Of a stretch of 37,002 bases of DNA, positions 14,039-22,191 are shown piece after piece (the stretch's first letter is position 1; each line of letters begins with the position of its first letter). Source of the stretch: a virus. The DNA lies in the IMG/VR virus record IMGVR_UViG_3300034072_001157, positions 1 through 37,002 of that record; one strand, written 5' to 3'. A program made the translations under genes and the position numbers. The notes under the pieces are model-generated. The model did no database searches and was not told the origin of the DNA. It worked only from the letters and a program-made list of their open reading frames with translations.

Positions 14039-14110
14039 GGTCACTAGAGCAAACCGGTCACAGTCGTCAGAAATCACACCGTCACAAAATAGACCCTCCC
14101 ATTTGGTCAC
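14039..14110. repeat. GGTCAC direct repeats in the late/moron promoter region
   Basis: GGTCAC occurs at 14039-14044, 14056-14061 and 14105-14110, and CGTCAC at 14080-14085. The copies are spaced by about 17, 24 and 25 bases in a relatively A-rich intergenic stretch between the divergent moron and late operons. Several identical hexamers in 72 bases suggest a protein-binding cluster. No regulator can be assigned. Confidence 0.45.
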
Positions 14111-14164
14111 CAGATCGGGCCAAAACGACCCCGCCACAGGACCGTCCAAAGCGGACCTGATGCC

Positions 14165-14221
14165 CACGAAACCCGCCGAGCGCGCCCATTGTCCCTGGGG
14201 GCTGCGCCGGCGGGTTTCGTG
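14165..14221. promoter_or_regulatory. Inverted repeat with 14-bp perfect stem upstream of late operon
   Basis: CACGAAACCCGCCG (14165-14178) is matched by CGGCGGGTTTCGTG (14208-14221) across a 29-base loop that is itself GC-rich. No T-run follows on either strand, so a simple intrinsic terminator is not supported. It could be an RNA structure in the late leader, for example an antitermination or put-like element, or the remnant of a small mobile sequence. The symmetry is seen; the role is open. Confidence 0.55.
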
Positions 14222-14257
14222 ATTCTGGAGATCACGCCCTTGCCGCTGCCCAAGCAA

Positions 14258-14428
14258 ATGCCCTCGATCGAGCAACTGCTCGACGGGGCGGTCGATGCGC
14301 TTGATGCGCTGATGGCAGATGTGCGCGGCGGTATTCGCGGGCCCGAACACTTCGACCGCCTCGAGGCCGAGGCTACCCGGATCGCGGGATCTTTGCGCGA
14401 CGCCTTTCGCAAGGGGGCGCGCCGATGA
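14258..14428 (+). CDS. Small late-operon leader gene, 56 aa
   Basis: First gene of the rightward late region. From ATG 14258 the product is helical and acidic (MPSIEQLLDGAVDALDALMA, RLEAEATRIAGSLRDAF, ending RKGARR). A TTG at 14240 with GGAG nine bases upstream would add six residues and is a real alternative. It ends in an ATGA overlap with the next gene. No family recognised. Confidence 0.5.
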   Translation: MPSIEQLLDGAVDALDALMADVRGGIRGPEHFDRLEAEATRIAGSLRDAFRKGARR

Positions 14429-14580
14429 TCGATCGCGAGGAGCTTCGGTCTGTGGCGGAACGTGCCGACCACGGTTGCTGTATCGTGAGCCGTGCCTGGC
14501 TGAGGCAGGTGCTAAAGGAACTTGCCCTGCTCGACATGCACCGCGCCGAACGCAAGCGTCGCCGGAGGGAAGTGCGGTGA
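14425..14580 (+). CDS. Small basic phage protein, 51 aa
   Basis: Interlocked on both sides: its ATG overlaps the preceding stop (ATGA) and its stop overlaps the next GTG (GTGA). The product is a helical peptide (MIDREELRSVAERADHGCC, AWLRQVLKELALLDMHRA) ending in an Arg-rich tail. It may bind nucleic acid, but no family is recognised. The coupling to both neighbours is the main evidence that it is real. Confidence 0.6.
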   Translation: MIDREELRSVAERADHGCCIVSRAWLRQVLKELALLDMHRAERKRRRREVR

Positions 14581-14939
14581 CCGCCAGCTTCTACGCCCGC
14601 ACGCCCGCCGCAGCGCCGCGCCAGATACCCACCACGGCCGACCGGGTGCGCGAGGCCGTGCTGGCGCTGTGCGGCGGGCGCTTCAAGATGCTCAGTCATC
14701 TCGAGAGCAGCTGGGGCTCGATCACGTTTTCCGGCACCCGGCACGAGCTGAGGCTGCGGTTCGATGGGATCGAGGACGTCGCGGCGGGCGAGCTGCTGAT
14801 CGAGCGGCTGCCCGATCATGAATTCAGCATCCCCGGCCAGCTGGTCGCCGATGCCACCATCATCAAGGTCGAACACCACTTCGGGCCCATGGAGTGGCTC
14901 GAGGTGACGGCCGTGCTGCTGCTCCTGGAGGAAAATTGA
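14577..14939 (+). CDS. Hypothetical phage protein, 120 aa
   Basis: GTG start at 14577 inside a GTGA overlap. The product begins VTASFYARTPAAAPRQIPTT, has a helical DRVREAVLALCGGRFKMLSH and a beta-rich remainder (SITFSGTRHELRLRFD, ATIIKVEHHFGPMEWLEVTA). It ends in a TGATG overlap with the Gam gene. It is probably co-expressed with Gam, but I recognise no family and assign no function. Confidence 0.6.
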   Translation: MTASFYARTPAAAPRQIPTTADRVREAVLALCGGRFKMLSHLESSWGSITFSGTRHELRLRFDGIEDVAAGELLIERLPDHEFSIPGQLVADATIIKVEHHFGPMEWLEVTAVLLLLEEN

Positions 14940-15466
14940 TGGCCGATACTGCAATCCGCGCACCGCGCAGCCTGACCGAGGCGCAGCGGCTGTGCGAGCA
15001 ATGGGCCGAGCTCGACGGCGAGGTCGCCGCGATCGAGGAGGCGCGCGACGCTGCGATCGCGGCCGCCAATGCTGAGGTGGACAAGGATCTGACGCCACTG
15101 GTGAAGCGGCGCGACGCGATCGTCGCCAAGCTCGAGCCGTGGTGGAAGAGCAATGCGGCCGAGCTGACCAAGGGCAAGCGCAAGTCGGCCGAGCTGGGCG
15201 GCGTGGTGCTGGGTACGCGCACTGGGCGCGCGAAGCTCTCCATCGCCGGCAAGGTCGAGAACGTCGTCGCAATGCTCGCCACGCTGCGATGGGCGAAGCC
15301 GTTCCTGCGGCAGAAAATCGAGCTTGACCGGGTCGCCATCATGCGAGCGCTCGACGGCAAGCACGCTGCCGCGCTGGCCGAGATGGGAATCGCGGCTGAT
15401 GCTGCGGAGGAAAGCTTCTTCATCGAACGCACCGCGCAGGCGGGCACTCAGGGCAAGGTGAGCTGA
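14939..15466 (+). CDS. Mu Gam-like host-nuclease inhibitor protein
   Basis: A 175-aa protein of the Mu Gam family (distant relatives of Ku), which binds double-strand DNA ends and shields linear phage DNA from exonucleases such as RecBCD or AddAB. Motifs visible are a long N-terminal coiled coil (LTEAQRLCEQWAELDGEVAA), a conserved centre (GGVVLGTRTGRAKLSIAG, followed by LRWAKPFLRQ), and a C-terminal helix with the terminal FFIERTAQAG. The length is near that of the family. It is coupled to both neighbours by TGATG. Its place before packaging genes suits protection of replicated or linear DNA. Confidence 0.85.
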   Translation: MADTAIRAPRSLTEAQRLCEQWAELDGEVAAIEEARDAAIAAANAEVDKDLTPLVKRRDAIVAKLEPWWKSNAAELTKGKRKSAELGGVVLGTRTGRAKLSIAGKVENVVAMLATLRWAKPFLRQKIELDRVAIMRALDGKHAAALAEMGIAADAAEESFFIERTAQAGTQGKVS

Positions 15467-15729
15467 TGCGAGGCTACGGAAAATCCATGATGATCGCGGC
15501 GCTGGCCGCTTCGACTTTCGGTGTCGTGGCTGTGGCGCCGTCGAATGTGCCGGTCGCCGAAAGCGGGTACGAGCTCGCCCAGCGCCAGCGCGAGCGGATC
15601 CGCGTGGGCGGCGTGCCCGGTCGCCGCTTCCCATCCAAGGGCAAGCAGGCGCACCCGAAGAAGCGCCGCAACATGAATCACGTGAGCCGGCGCACCCGCC
15701 GTGCTCATCGTCGGAGCCGTGCGGCGTGA
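15466..15729 (+). CDS. Small exported or anchored protein with very basic tail, 87 aa
   Basis: ATG at 15466 shares a base with the Gam stop. Residues 8-26 are hydrophobic (MMIAALAASTFGVVAVA) and may be a signal or anchor. From residue 40 the chain is extremely rich in Arg, Lys and His (PSKGKQAHPKKRRNMNHVSR and RRTRRAHRRSRAA), so it should bind nucleic acid or anionic membrane. No family recognised. The stop overlaps the next GTG. Confidence 0.5.
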   Translation: MRGYGKSMMIAALAASTFGVVAVAPSNVPVAESGYELAQRQRERIRVGGVPGRRFPSKGKQAHPKKRRNMNHVSRRTRRAHRRSRAA

Positions 15730-15953
15730 AGCTGACGCAGCTGCCGACTGCCAATGAACTGGTCTCCGAGCGGCAGCGGTTGCAGGACATGGTTGATGCT
15801 GCCGAGCTTGGCCTCATCGATCTCAAGATCGGTGGCAAGATCCCGGCCGAGAGTGTCGTTGCTGTGACGCGCGCGCCGCTGATCGCGGAATGCCGCGCGC
15901 AGATTGCTGCCATCGATCGGCAGCTGGCCGTGCTCGGCGTCGAGGTGGACTGA
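15726..15953 (+). CDS. Small helical phage protein, 75 aa
   Basis: GTG start at 15726 within a GTGA overlap; the stop shares a base with the HNH gene (TGATG). The product is mostly helix and probably coiled coil (NELVSERQRLQDMVDAAELG, then APLIAECRAQIAAIDRQLAV). No domain recognised. Its only context is the coupled row that leads to the HNH nuclease and terminase. Confidence 0.6.
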   Translation: MKLTQLPTANELVSERQRLQDMVDAAELGLIDLKIGGKIPAESVVAVTRAPLIAECRAQIAAIDRQLAVLGVEVD

Positions 15954-16282
15954 TGGCCGAGCGGCCGCCGGTGTTTCGCCCGCCCGGGTGGAAGCCGCGC
16001 GAGCCGTGGGAGCGTCGCACAACCTATCAAGATAAGCGCATCAGAGGCCGGGCAGGGCAGGCCCGCCGGGCACAGGTGCTGGCCGAGGAACCCTTCTGCA
16101 GGCTGTGCCTGGCGCAGGGCAAGCGGGTCCAGGCTACCGAGGTCGACCACATCAAGGCTTTGGCTGCCGGTGGCAGCGAGGCGCGGTCGAACCGGCAGGC
16201 ACTGTGCAAGCCGTGCCACGAGGCCAAGTCCAAGGCCGAACGGGCCGAGGCGCAGCACGGGGGGGGAGGGTCGATCTCTTAG
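15953..16282 (+). CDS. HNH endonuclease, likely packaging accessory
   Basis: A 109-aa HNH nuclease. The Zn-binding and catalytic residues are all present: C49-x2-C52, D65-H66 in VDHIKALAAGG, N80 and C85-x2-C88-H89 (CKPCHEAK). Small HNH proteins encoded directly before the terminase genes stimulate terminase cleavage of concatemers in HK97-like phages. This one lies 66 bases before terS. The start ATG overlaps the preceding stop. It appears complete and active. Confidence 0.92.
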   Translation: MAERPPVFRPPGWKPREPWERRTTYQDKRIRGRAGQARRAQVLAEEPFCRLCLAQGKRVQATEVDHIKALAAGGSEARSNRQALCKPCHEAKSKAERAEAQHGGGGSIS

Positions 16283-16348
16283 GTCGATCCTTACGGACAC
16301 CGCCGCCCCAGGTAAATTTTCACGCGGACGATTTCAAAGGGTAAAAAC

Positions 16349-16837
16349 ATGCCGCGAGGAGGCTCCCGGCCGGGATCCGGTCGGAAGCGGACCGAGCCGG
16401 CGCTGAAGAGGTTGCGCGGGACGGATCGCGCCGATCGCGACAGTGAGGCGCCGCCGCCGGCGGTGCCGGGCGGCATGCCGCCGCCGTTCCATCTTTCGGA
16501 GCACGCGCAGGGGCTGTTCGGGTCGATCGCGCTGATCCTCGAGCAGCAGGGCCGCGCTTCGCCGCACTACGTCGACGTTGTCGCGCTGCTCGCCATGCGG
16601 CTCGAGCAGATTCGCCGGTACCAGGCGGTGCTCGAGGTCGAGGGCGACACTTACGAGAGCCGGACGCAGCACGGATTCATGATCCGCAAGCGGCCCGAGG
16701 TGCAGATGCTGGGCGATGCCATGCGCCATGCGCACGCGCTGCTCGCCGAATTGATGATCACGCCGGCAACGGCACTGAGGCTCGGCCAGGGCGACAAGCC
16801 CGAGGACAACCCTTTCAAGGCCCTGCTCGAACTCTGA
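16349..16837 (+). CDS. terS: Terminase small subunit (P27 family)
   Basis: A 162-aa protein typical of P27-type small terminases: the basic start PRGGSRPGSGRKRTEPALKR, the Pro-rich LRGTDR...APPPAVPGG segment, then the helical core (FHLSEHAQGLFGSIALILEQ, YVDVVALLAMRLEQIRRYQA). A terminal DNPFKALLEL follows. It recognises phage DNA and feeds the large subunit. ATG at 16349 has AAAGGG upstream. The 66-base gap before it is a reasonable place for a cos or pac site, though none can be read. Confidence 0.9.
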   Translation: MPRGGSRPGSGRKRTEPALKRLRGTDRADRDSEAPPPAVPGGMPPPFHLSEHAQGLFGSIALILEQQGRASPHYVDVVALLAMRLEQIRRYQAVLEVEGDTYESRTQHGFMIRKRPEVQMLGDAMRHAHALLAELMITPATALRLGQGDKPEDNPFKALLEL

Positions 16838-16847
16838 AGGACTTACC

Positions 16848-17054
16848 ATGACCACCAAGGTTACCGTCACCACCCACGACTGGCCCGTAGAGGTGATGGA
16901 GTTCCCGCTCCGCGATCGGTTCCCGGTGGAAGGCGGCGAATGGCGCAAGATCGGGGCGCTCGGCAAGAACATGTCCGGCGAGTTCACCGTCCACTCCGGC
17001 CGCGACTTAATGATCCGCGAGCTGCCAGCTGACTTCGAAGAGAAGCACGCCTAA
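16848..17054 (+). CDS. Small phage protein between terminase subunits, 68 aa
   Basis: ATG at 16848 has GAAGG seven bases upstream. The product is beta-rich (MTTKVTVTTHDWPVEVMEFP, GEFTVHSGRDLMIRELP) and probably a small folded domain. Similar short genes occur between terminase genes in other phages. No family recognised; a role in packaging is possible from position only. Confidence 0.6.
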   Translation: MTTKVTVTTHDWPVEVMEFPLRDRFPVEGGEWRKIGALGKNMSGEFTVHSGRDLMIRELPADFEEKHA

Positions 17055-17060
17055 GGCGAT

Positions 17061-18827
17061 GTGGAGACGAAAAACTACGCGGCGATCGCGGAGCAGTATG
17101 CCCGCGACGTAGTCGGCGGGACAATTCTCGCCTGCAAGACGATCCGGCTGCAGTGCCAGCGCTTCCTCGATGAGCTGACACGACAGGACGACGAGGACTT
17201 CCCTTTCACCTTCGACCCGAAGAAGGTGAAGAAGATCTGCGCCTTCATCGAGTGCCTGCCGCACACGAAGGGTAAATGGGCGGGGCGCAAAGAGACCCTG
17301 ATCCTGCAGCCATGGCAGATCTGGATCTTCGCCTGCGCCTTCGGGTGGCTTCGCAAGGTCGACGGGCTGCGACGCTACCGCGTCCTGTACGTCGTGGTGC
17401 CGCGCAAGAACGGCAAGAGCGTTATCGCCGCCGGCGTCGGGCTCTACATGTTCTGCCTCGACGGCGAGCATGGCGCCGAGGTCTATAGCGGGGCGACCAA
17501 CGAAAAGCAGGCGTGGGAAGTTTTCACGCCGGCGCGGCTGATGGTAAAGCGGACGCAGGCGCTGCGCGACAGCTTCGGCATCGAGCTCACCGCCAAGAAC
17601 ATCATCAGGCCGGCGGACGGGTCGAAGTTCGAGACGATCATCGGGGATCCCGGCGACGGGCAGAGCCCCAGCTGCTCGATCCACGACGAGTACCACGAGC
17701 ACGACGACGACAGCCAGGTCGAGACGATGCAGACCGGCATGGGTGCGCGCGAGCAGCCCATGCAGGTCATCATCACCACGGCCGGCTACAATCTGGCGGG
17801 GCCATGCTACGCCTCGATCCGGGAGGAGCGCGAGAAGCTCACCGGCATCGGGTGCGAGGGCGGGGTGTTCCCGCTCGATCACGAGACCTTCTTCGTCGAG
17901 TACACGATCGACGAGGACGACGACTGGAAGAGCGTCGACGCGCTGCGCAAGGCGAACCCGAATATGGGCGTCTCGGTGCTCGAAGATTACCTCCTCGCGC
18001 GGCAGCGGGATGCGATCCGGACGCCGCGCAAGGCCGGGGCGTTCAAGACCAAGCACCTCGATCTGTGGGTCGCGGCGCGGGCGGCGTACTTCGACATCGA
18101 GGCATGGCGCCGCTGCAAGCGGGACTGGATCCCGCCGACGGGCGACGAGGTACTGGCGCTCGAGCAGCTGCGCGGGCGCCGCGCGATTGCCGCGCTCGAC
18201 CTCGCGTCGAAGATCGACATCGGGGCGCTCGAGCTGCTGATCCTGCCGGAAGGCGAGAAGCCGACGCCGGAGGATCCGGTGATCCGGACGGGCTGGTACT
18301 TCGTGCCAGAGAAGGCGGTCGAGGACCGGCCGTCCTATCAGGGCTGGGACAAGCTGGGGCTGCTGTCGGTCAACCCGGGCGAGATCCTCGATTACGACGA
18401 GATGCTGATCAAGCTGGAGGAGATCAGCAGCTTTCTCCAGCTGGAGCAGGTCCCGTACGACCCGCACCAGGCCAACTACTTCGTCACCACGGCGATGAAG
18501 GCCGGGTACCCGATGATCGAGTACCGCCAGATCGTGCTCAACATGAGCGAGCCGATGAAGACGCTCGATGCGCTGACGCGCTCGGGCGCGATCGCGCACG
18601 GCGGCTGCGCTGTCATGGAATGGCAGCTGAGCAACGTCGTCGCGCAGGTCGACAAGAAGGACAACGTCTACCCGAACAAGCCCGGGCCCGAAGCCAAGAT
18701 CGACAGCGCCGTCGCGCTGATCATGGGGATCGGGACCGCGATGGGCGGATCGGGGGAGGAAGAAGCGCCGCCGTCCCCATGGGACGATCCGAACTACCGG
18801 CTCGTGCCGGACGAAAGCGAGAACTGA
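17061..18827 (+). CDS. terL: Terminase large subunit (ATPase and nuclease)
   Basis: A 588-aa packaging motor of the Terminase_1 family. The ATPase domain has a Walker A-like loop PRKNGKS (residues 114-120) and a Walker B acidic pair D209-E210 in SIHDEYHEH. The C-terminal RNase H-like nuclease shows D380 in AALDLASK and D548 in KIDSAVAL. It hydrolyses ATP to translocate DNA into proheads and cuts concatemers. GTG at 17061 is used; it lies six bases after the preceding stop. The portal ATG follows the stop with no gap. Confidence 0.96.
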   Translation: METKNYAAIAEQYARDVVGGTILACKTIRLQCQRFLDELTRQDDEDFPFTFDPKKVKKICAFIECLPHTKGKWAGRKETLILQPWQIWIFACAFGWLRKVDGLRRYRVLYVVVPRKNGKSVIAAGVGLYMFCLDGEHGAEVYSGATNEKQAWEVFTPARLMVKRTQALRDSFGIELTAKNIIRPADGSKFETIIGDPGDGQSPSCSIHDEYHEHDDDSQVETMQTGMGAREQPMQVIITTAGYNLAGPCYASIREEREKLTGIGCEGGVFPLDHETFFVEYTIDEDDDWKSVDALRKANPNMGVSVLEDYLLARQRDAIRTPRKAGAFKTKHLDLWVAARAAYFDIEAWRRCKRDWIPPTGDEVLALEQLRGRRAIAALDLASKIDIGALELLILPEGEKPTPEDPVIRTGWYFVPEKAVEDRPSYQGWDKLGLLSVNPGEILDYDEMLIKLEEISSFLQLEQVPYDPHQANYFVTTAMKAGYPMIEYRQIVLNMSEPMKTLDALTRSGAIAHGGCAVMEWQLSNVVAQVDKKDNVYPNKPGPEAKIDSAVALIMGIGTAMGGSGEEEAPPSPWDDPNYRLVPDESEN

Positions 18828-20141
18828 ATGGGTTTGTGGAGCTGGATGTTCGGGCAGCCGGGCGACACTGCGCCGCCGTCATATGTGGCGGAGCAGCGGT
18901 CGCTCGAGGATCCGAAGTACAGCGTCTCGGAGAACTCCGAAGAGCTGCTTCGCCTGCTCGGCATCGCGGACAGCATGGGCGCTTTGCCGCTGGTCTCGAT
19001 CGAGGCAGCGCTGTGCGTACCAGCGGTGTTCTCGATCGTCTCGTTCCTGTCGCGCACCCTGGCCGCGCTGCCGCTGCCGACCTTCGAGGCGGGCGAGAAC
19101 GGCGCACGGGTCGAGGACGACACGGCGCAGCTGCTCAGCTATGCGCCGAACGAAGGCGAGACCAGCTTCGGATGGCGCTGCTGGTTCTGGCAGCAGGTGT
19201 TCACGGGCGGCCGCGGGCTTAGCTGGATCGAACGGGCTGGGCGCAAGCCGGTCGGGATCTGGCCGATGGATCCCGGCATGACCACAGTAAAGCGCGTCGG
19301 CGGGCGGAAGGTCTACGTCCACGCCGGGCGTGAGTACCTGCCGGGCGACGTGATCGATCTGCCCTACATGCTGAAGCGGGACGGGCTGGGGAGCTATTCG
19401 CCGATCGGCAAGATCAACAAGGCGATCAGCCTGGCGATCGCGATGGAGAGCTTCGCCGGCGGCTTCTTCCTGGGCGGCGGCGTTCCGCCGCTGGCGCTGG
19501 AAGGTCCGTTGCCGAGCGGGCCGGATGCGTTCAAGCGGGCGCAGGCCGACATCATGAAGGCGATCGACATTGCCCGCCGGTCGAACTCCAACTTCTTCGG
19601 CATGCCCCCGGGCCACAGCCTGAAGCCGGTCGGGATCGATCCGTCGAAGGGGCAGATGGTGGAAGCGCGCGCCTTCCAGATCGTGGAGATCAGCCGCGGG
19701 TGGCAGATGCCGCCGGTGTTTGTGCAGGACCTTTCGAAGGGCACCTTCAGCAACACCGAACAGCAGGATCTGTGGCTCGCCAAGCACCTGGTGATGCAGT
19801 GGGCCAAGGCGTTCGAGGATGAGCTTACGCTGAAGCTCTATGGCTGGCGCAATCCGAACCGGAAGGTCCGGCACAATCTCGACGGATTGCAGCGCGGCGC
19901 ATTCAAGGATCGAAGCGAGGCGCTGGCCCGCGCGATTCAGACCGGCCAGCTCACCCCCAACGAAGCGCGCGCGCTCGAGCAGCGGCCGCCGATGGAAGGC
20001 GGCGATCGCCTCTACGTGCAGCAGGCGACCGTGCCGCTGACCATGGCGGGCTCCACGACCAATCCCACACCCGGCACCAGCGCGGAGCCGGACGACGACG
20101 ATACACAACAGGAGGACGGCGGTGCCGGCACCCAAGACTGA
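18828..20141 (+). CDS. Portal protein (HK97 family)
   Basis: A 437-aa HK97-type portal, the dodecameric ring at the head vertex through which DNA passes. Features are SIEAALCVPAVFSIVSFLSR in the N-terminal helical part, the FLPTF-like turn (LPLPTFEAGE), a clip/stem region around GLGSYSPIGKINKAISLAIA, the wing with RGWQMPPVFVQDLS, and the ending NEARALEQRPPMEGGDRLYV typical of this family. The acidic C-terminal tail overlaps the protease gene by 20 bases. Length is normal. Confidence 0.95.
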   Translation: MGLWSWMFGQPGDTAPPSYVAEQRSLEDPKYSVSENSEELLRLLGIADSMGALPLVSIEAALCVPAVFSIVSFLSRTLAALPLPTFEAGENGARVEDDTAQLLSYAPNEGETSFGWRCWFWQQVFTGGRGLSWIERAGRKPVGIWPMDPGMTTVKRVGGRKVYVHAGREYLPGDVIDLPYMLKRDGLGSYSPIGKINKAISLAIAMESFAGGFFLGGGVPPLALEGPLPSGPDAFKRAQADIMKAIDIARRSNSNFFGMPPGHSLKPVGIDPSKGQMVEARAFQIVEISRGWQMPPVFVQDLSKGTFSNTEQQDLWLAKHLVMQWAKAFEDELTLKLYGWRNPNRKVRHNLDGLQRGAFKDRSEALARAIQTGQLTPNEARALEQRPPMEGGDRLYVQQATVPLTMAGSTTNPTPGTSAEPDDDDTQQEDGGAGTQD

Positions 20142-20724
20142 CGGGCAGGAGCGCCGTGCGCTCAGCGGCGGCGAGCTGCGCATGGTGCAGGGCGAGAATG
20201 GGATCGGGACGGCTGCGGGCTACGCCGTCCTGTGGAACAACCGGACCGATATCGGCGGATGGTGGACCGAGCAATTCGCTCCCGGGTGCTTCACCAAGTC
20301 GCTCGGCGAGCGCGATGTCGTTGCGCTGCACAGCCATGACGATTCCCGCCCGGTCGGCCGGCGCAGTCGCGGCACACTGCGCCTCAACGAGGACGAGCGC
20401 GGCCTCGCCTTCGAGAACGATCTGCCGGACACCAATGACGGCCGGGACCTGAAGGTACAGCTGGAGCGCGGCGATATCGAGGGCATGAGCTTCCGCTTTG
20501 TCGCGCGCCGGCAGGAATGGGACGAGACCGTCGATCCGCCGGTCCGCACCATCCAGGAGGCGGACCTGATCGAGGTCACCTACACCGCGTTCCCCGCCTA
20601 TCCCGACACCGAGGCCGGCATGCGCAGCCTCGAGCAGATCCGCAACGAGCGGCGCCAGCACAACAAGTCGGGCGCGCTGGCGCGCCTCCGCATGAAGCAG
20701 GCGCAGGCCGAGCGGAAGATCTGA
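20122..20724 (+). CDS. HK97-family prohead protease
   Basis: A 200-aa S78-family maturation protease. GTG at 20122 has AGGAGG six bases upstream. The catalytic pattern is visible: VVALHSHDD with His at about 72, and EGMSFRF with Ser123. A C-terminal tail (RQHNKSGALARLRM) is probably removed by self-processing. It cleaves the N-terminal delta domain of the capsid protein during prohead maturation. It lies between portal and capsid, the standard order. Confidence 0.93.
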   Translation: MPAPKTDGQERRALSGGELRMVQGENGIGTAAGYAVLWNNRTDIGGWWTEQFAPGCFTKSLGERDVVALHSHDDSRPVGRRSRGTLRLNEDERGLAFENDLPDTNDGRDLKVQLERGDIEGMSFRFVARRQEWDETVDPPVRTIQEADLIEVTYTAFPAYPDTEAGMRSLEQIRNERRQHNKSGALARLRMKQAQAERKI

Positions 20725-20784
20725 CCAACCCATTACCGGGCGTGAGCCCGAGGCGACGATCCGCGCGCGCGGCGTCCTCAACCA

Positions 20785-20805
20785 CCCGCCTCTGGCGGGT
20801 TTTTT
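20785..20805 (+). terminator. Intrinsic terminator between protease and capsid genes
   Basis: CCCGCC (20785-20790), a 3-base loop, GGCGGG (20794-20799) and a run of six T form a textbook rho-independent terminator. It lies inside the structural operon. It would reduce read-through from upstream into the capsid gene unless late antitermination is active. Confidence 0.8.
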
Positions 20806-20821
20806 GTGACCGGAGCCTGAG

Positions 20822-22102
20822 ATGATTCTCCAGCAGTACTACGAACAGCGCGGCGAGCTCGTCGCCGAAGCCCGCTCGATCCTCGACGGGATCGAGAACG
20901 AGACCGACACCACCCGCATCACCGAGGCCGAGCAGCGTCACGACGCGGTGATGGAGAAGCTGAAGCAGCTGGACACCAAGATCCAGCGCGAAGAGCGCCA
21001 GCTGGCGGCCGAGAAGGCCGAGGAAGAGCGCCGTCGGCTCAACCGCCCGAACGGCCGCGATGGCAGCGCATCGGGCGTCGACACGCCCGGCGAGGGCGAG
21101 CAGCGCTCGGACGAGGAGCTGCAGGCCGAGTACCGTGCCGCCTTCCTCTCGATGATCCAGCATGGCGAAAGTCGCCTGACCCCCGAGCAGCGATCGCTCC
21201 TCAACGCTGGTTACCGCGCGGAAGAGCGCATTCAGCTCGGTGGGACCAACGCCGCCGGCGGCTTCACCGTGCCGCGCGAGCTGCAGAACGAGATCATCAA
21301 GCGCCTGCTCGACTGGGGTCCGATGTATGACCCGACCGTCACCCGCGAGATCGTCACCAGCGGCGGCAATCCGCTCGATTACGTCACCAACGACGACACC
21401 GCCCAGAGCGGCGCGGCGCTGGCGGAAGGTGCCGATCCGTTGAACGATAACAGCGGGGACGTCGTGTTCGGTCAGCGCACCCTTGGTGCGTTCACCTATG
21501 CCACCCCGTGGGTGCAGCTCAGCCTCGAGCTGATCCAGGACTCGGCCTTCAATATGGAAGCCGAGCTGTCGGACCTGCTCGGCGTCCGCCTCGGCCGCCT
21601 CGGCAACCGCTTCCTCACCATCGGCACCGGTACCGGTCAGCCGCAGGGTGTTGTCACCGGCTCGACGCAGGGCCTCATCGCTGCCTCTGCCACCGCGATC
21701 GCGGCGGACGAGCTCATCCAGCTGCAGCACTCGGTCAACGCCGCCTATCGCCGCAGCCCGTTCTGCCGCTGGATGTTTGCCGACACGACCATGTCGGTGA
21801 TCCGCCGCCTGAAGGACGGTCAGGGCAACTACCTCTGGCAGATGGGCGACGTCCGCGTCGGCCAGCCCGACCAGATCCTCGGCAAGCCGTATTCGATCAA
21901 CGATGATGTTCCGGCGATCGCCACCGGCAACCGCACGGTGCTGTTCGGCGACTTCAGCCGCTACGTCGTCCGCAAGGTCGGCGGCCCGCTGGTCCTGACG
22001 GCGCGCGAACGCTTCCTGCCGAAGCTCGGCATCATGGGCCTTATGCGCTTCGACGGGCGTCTGCTGGACGACTTCGCGGTTCGCCACCTGCGCCAGCTCT
22101 GA
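20822..22102 (+). CDS. Major capsid protein (HK97 fold)
   Basis: A 426-aa HK97-type capsid protein. Residues 1-120 are a coiled-coil delta domain (AEQRHDAVMEKLKQLDTKIQ) expected to act as scaffold and be removed by the protease. The mature part carries family motifs: GGTNAAGGFTVPRELQNEII, TYATPWVQLSLELIQDSAFN, LGNRFLTIGTGTGQPQGVVT, FADTTMSVIRRLKD and YLWQMGDVRVGQPDQILG. ATG at 20822 has GGAG upstream. The terminator just before it and the hairpin after it may isolate this high-output gene. Confidence 0.96.
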   Translation: MILQQYYEQRGELVAEARSILDGIENETDTTRITEAEQRHDAVMEKLKQLDTKIQREERQLAAEKAEEERRRLNRPNGRDGSASGVDTPGEGEQRSDEELQAEYRAAFLSMIQHGESRLTPEQRSLLNAGYRAEERIQLGGTNAAGGFTVPRELQNEIIKRLLDWGPMYDPTVTREIVTSGGNPLDYVTNDDTAQSGAALAEGADPLNDNSGDVVFGQRTLGAFTYATPWVQLSLELIQDSAFNMEAELSDLLGVRLGRLGNRFLTIGTGTGQPQGVVTGSTQGLIAASATAIAADELIQLQHSVNAAYRRSPFCRWMFADTTMSVIRRLKDGQGNYLWQMGDVRVGQPDQILGKPYSINDDVPAIATGNRTVLFGDFSRYVVRKVGGPLVLTARERFLPKLGIMGLMRFDGRLLDDFAVRHLRQL

Positions 22103-22114
22103 TCCGGATCGATA

Positions 22115-22140
22115 CCCGGGCGGGGGCAACCTCGCCCGGG
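22115..22140 (+). terminator. GC-rich hairpin after the capsid gene, weak terminator candidate
   Basis: CCCGGGCG (22115-22122) pairs with CGCCCGGG (22133-22140) over a 10-base loop. Only a short CTTT follows, so termination would be partial. The position right after the capsid stop suits attenuation or 3-prime end protection of capsid mRNA. Confidence 0.5.
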
Positions 22141-22191
22141 CTTTCGCTGGCTTGCGCAGCTGATGCGCGGGCCTGCGAAGGAGACCGACCA

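Noticed and set aside
17007-18599. 530-codon minus-strand frame across the terminase gene
   Set aside because: Mirror of the large terminase reading frame; low-complexity composition and no motif.
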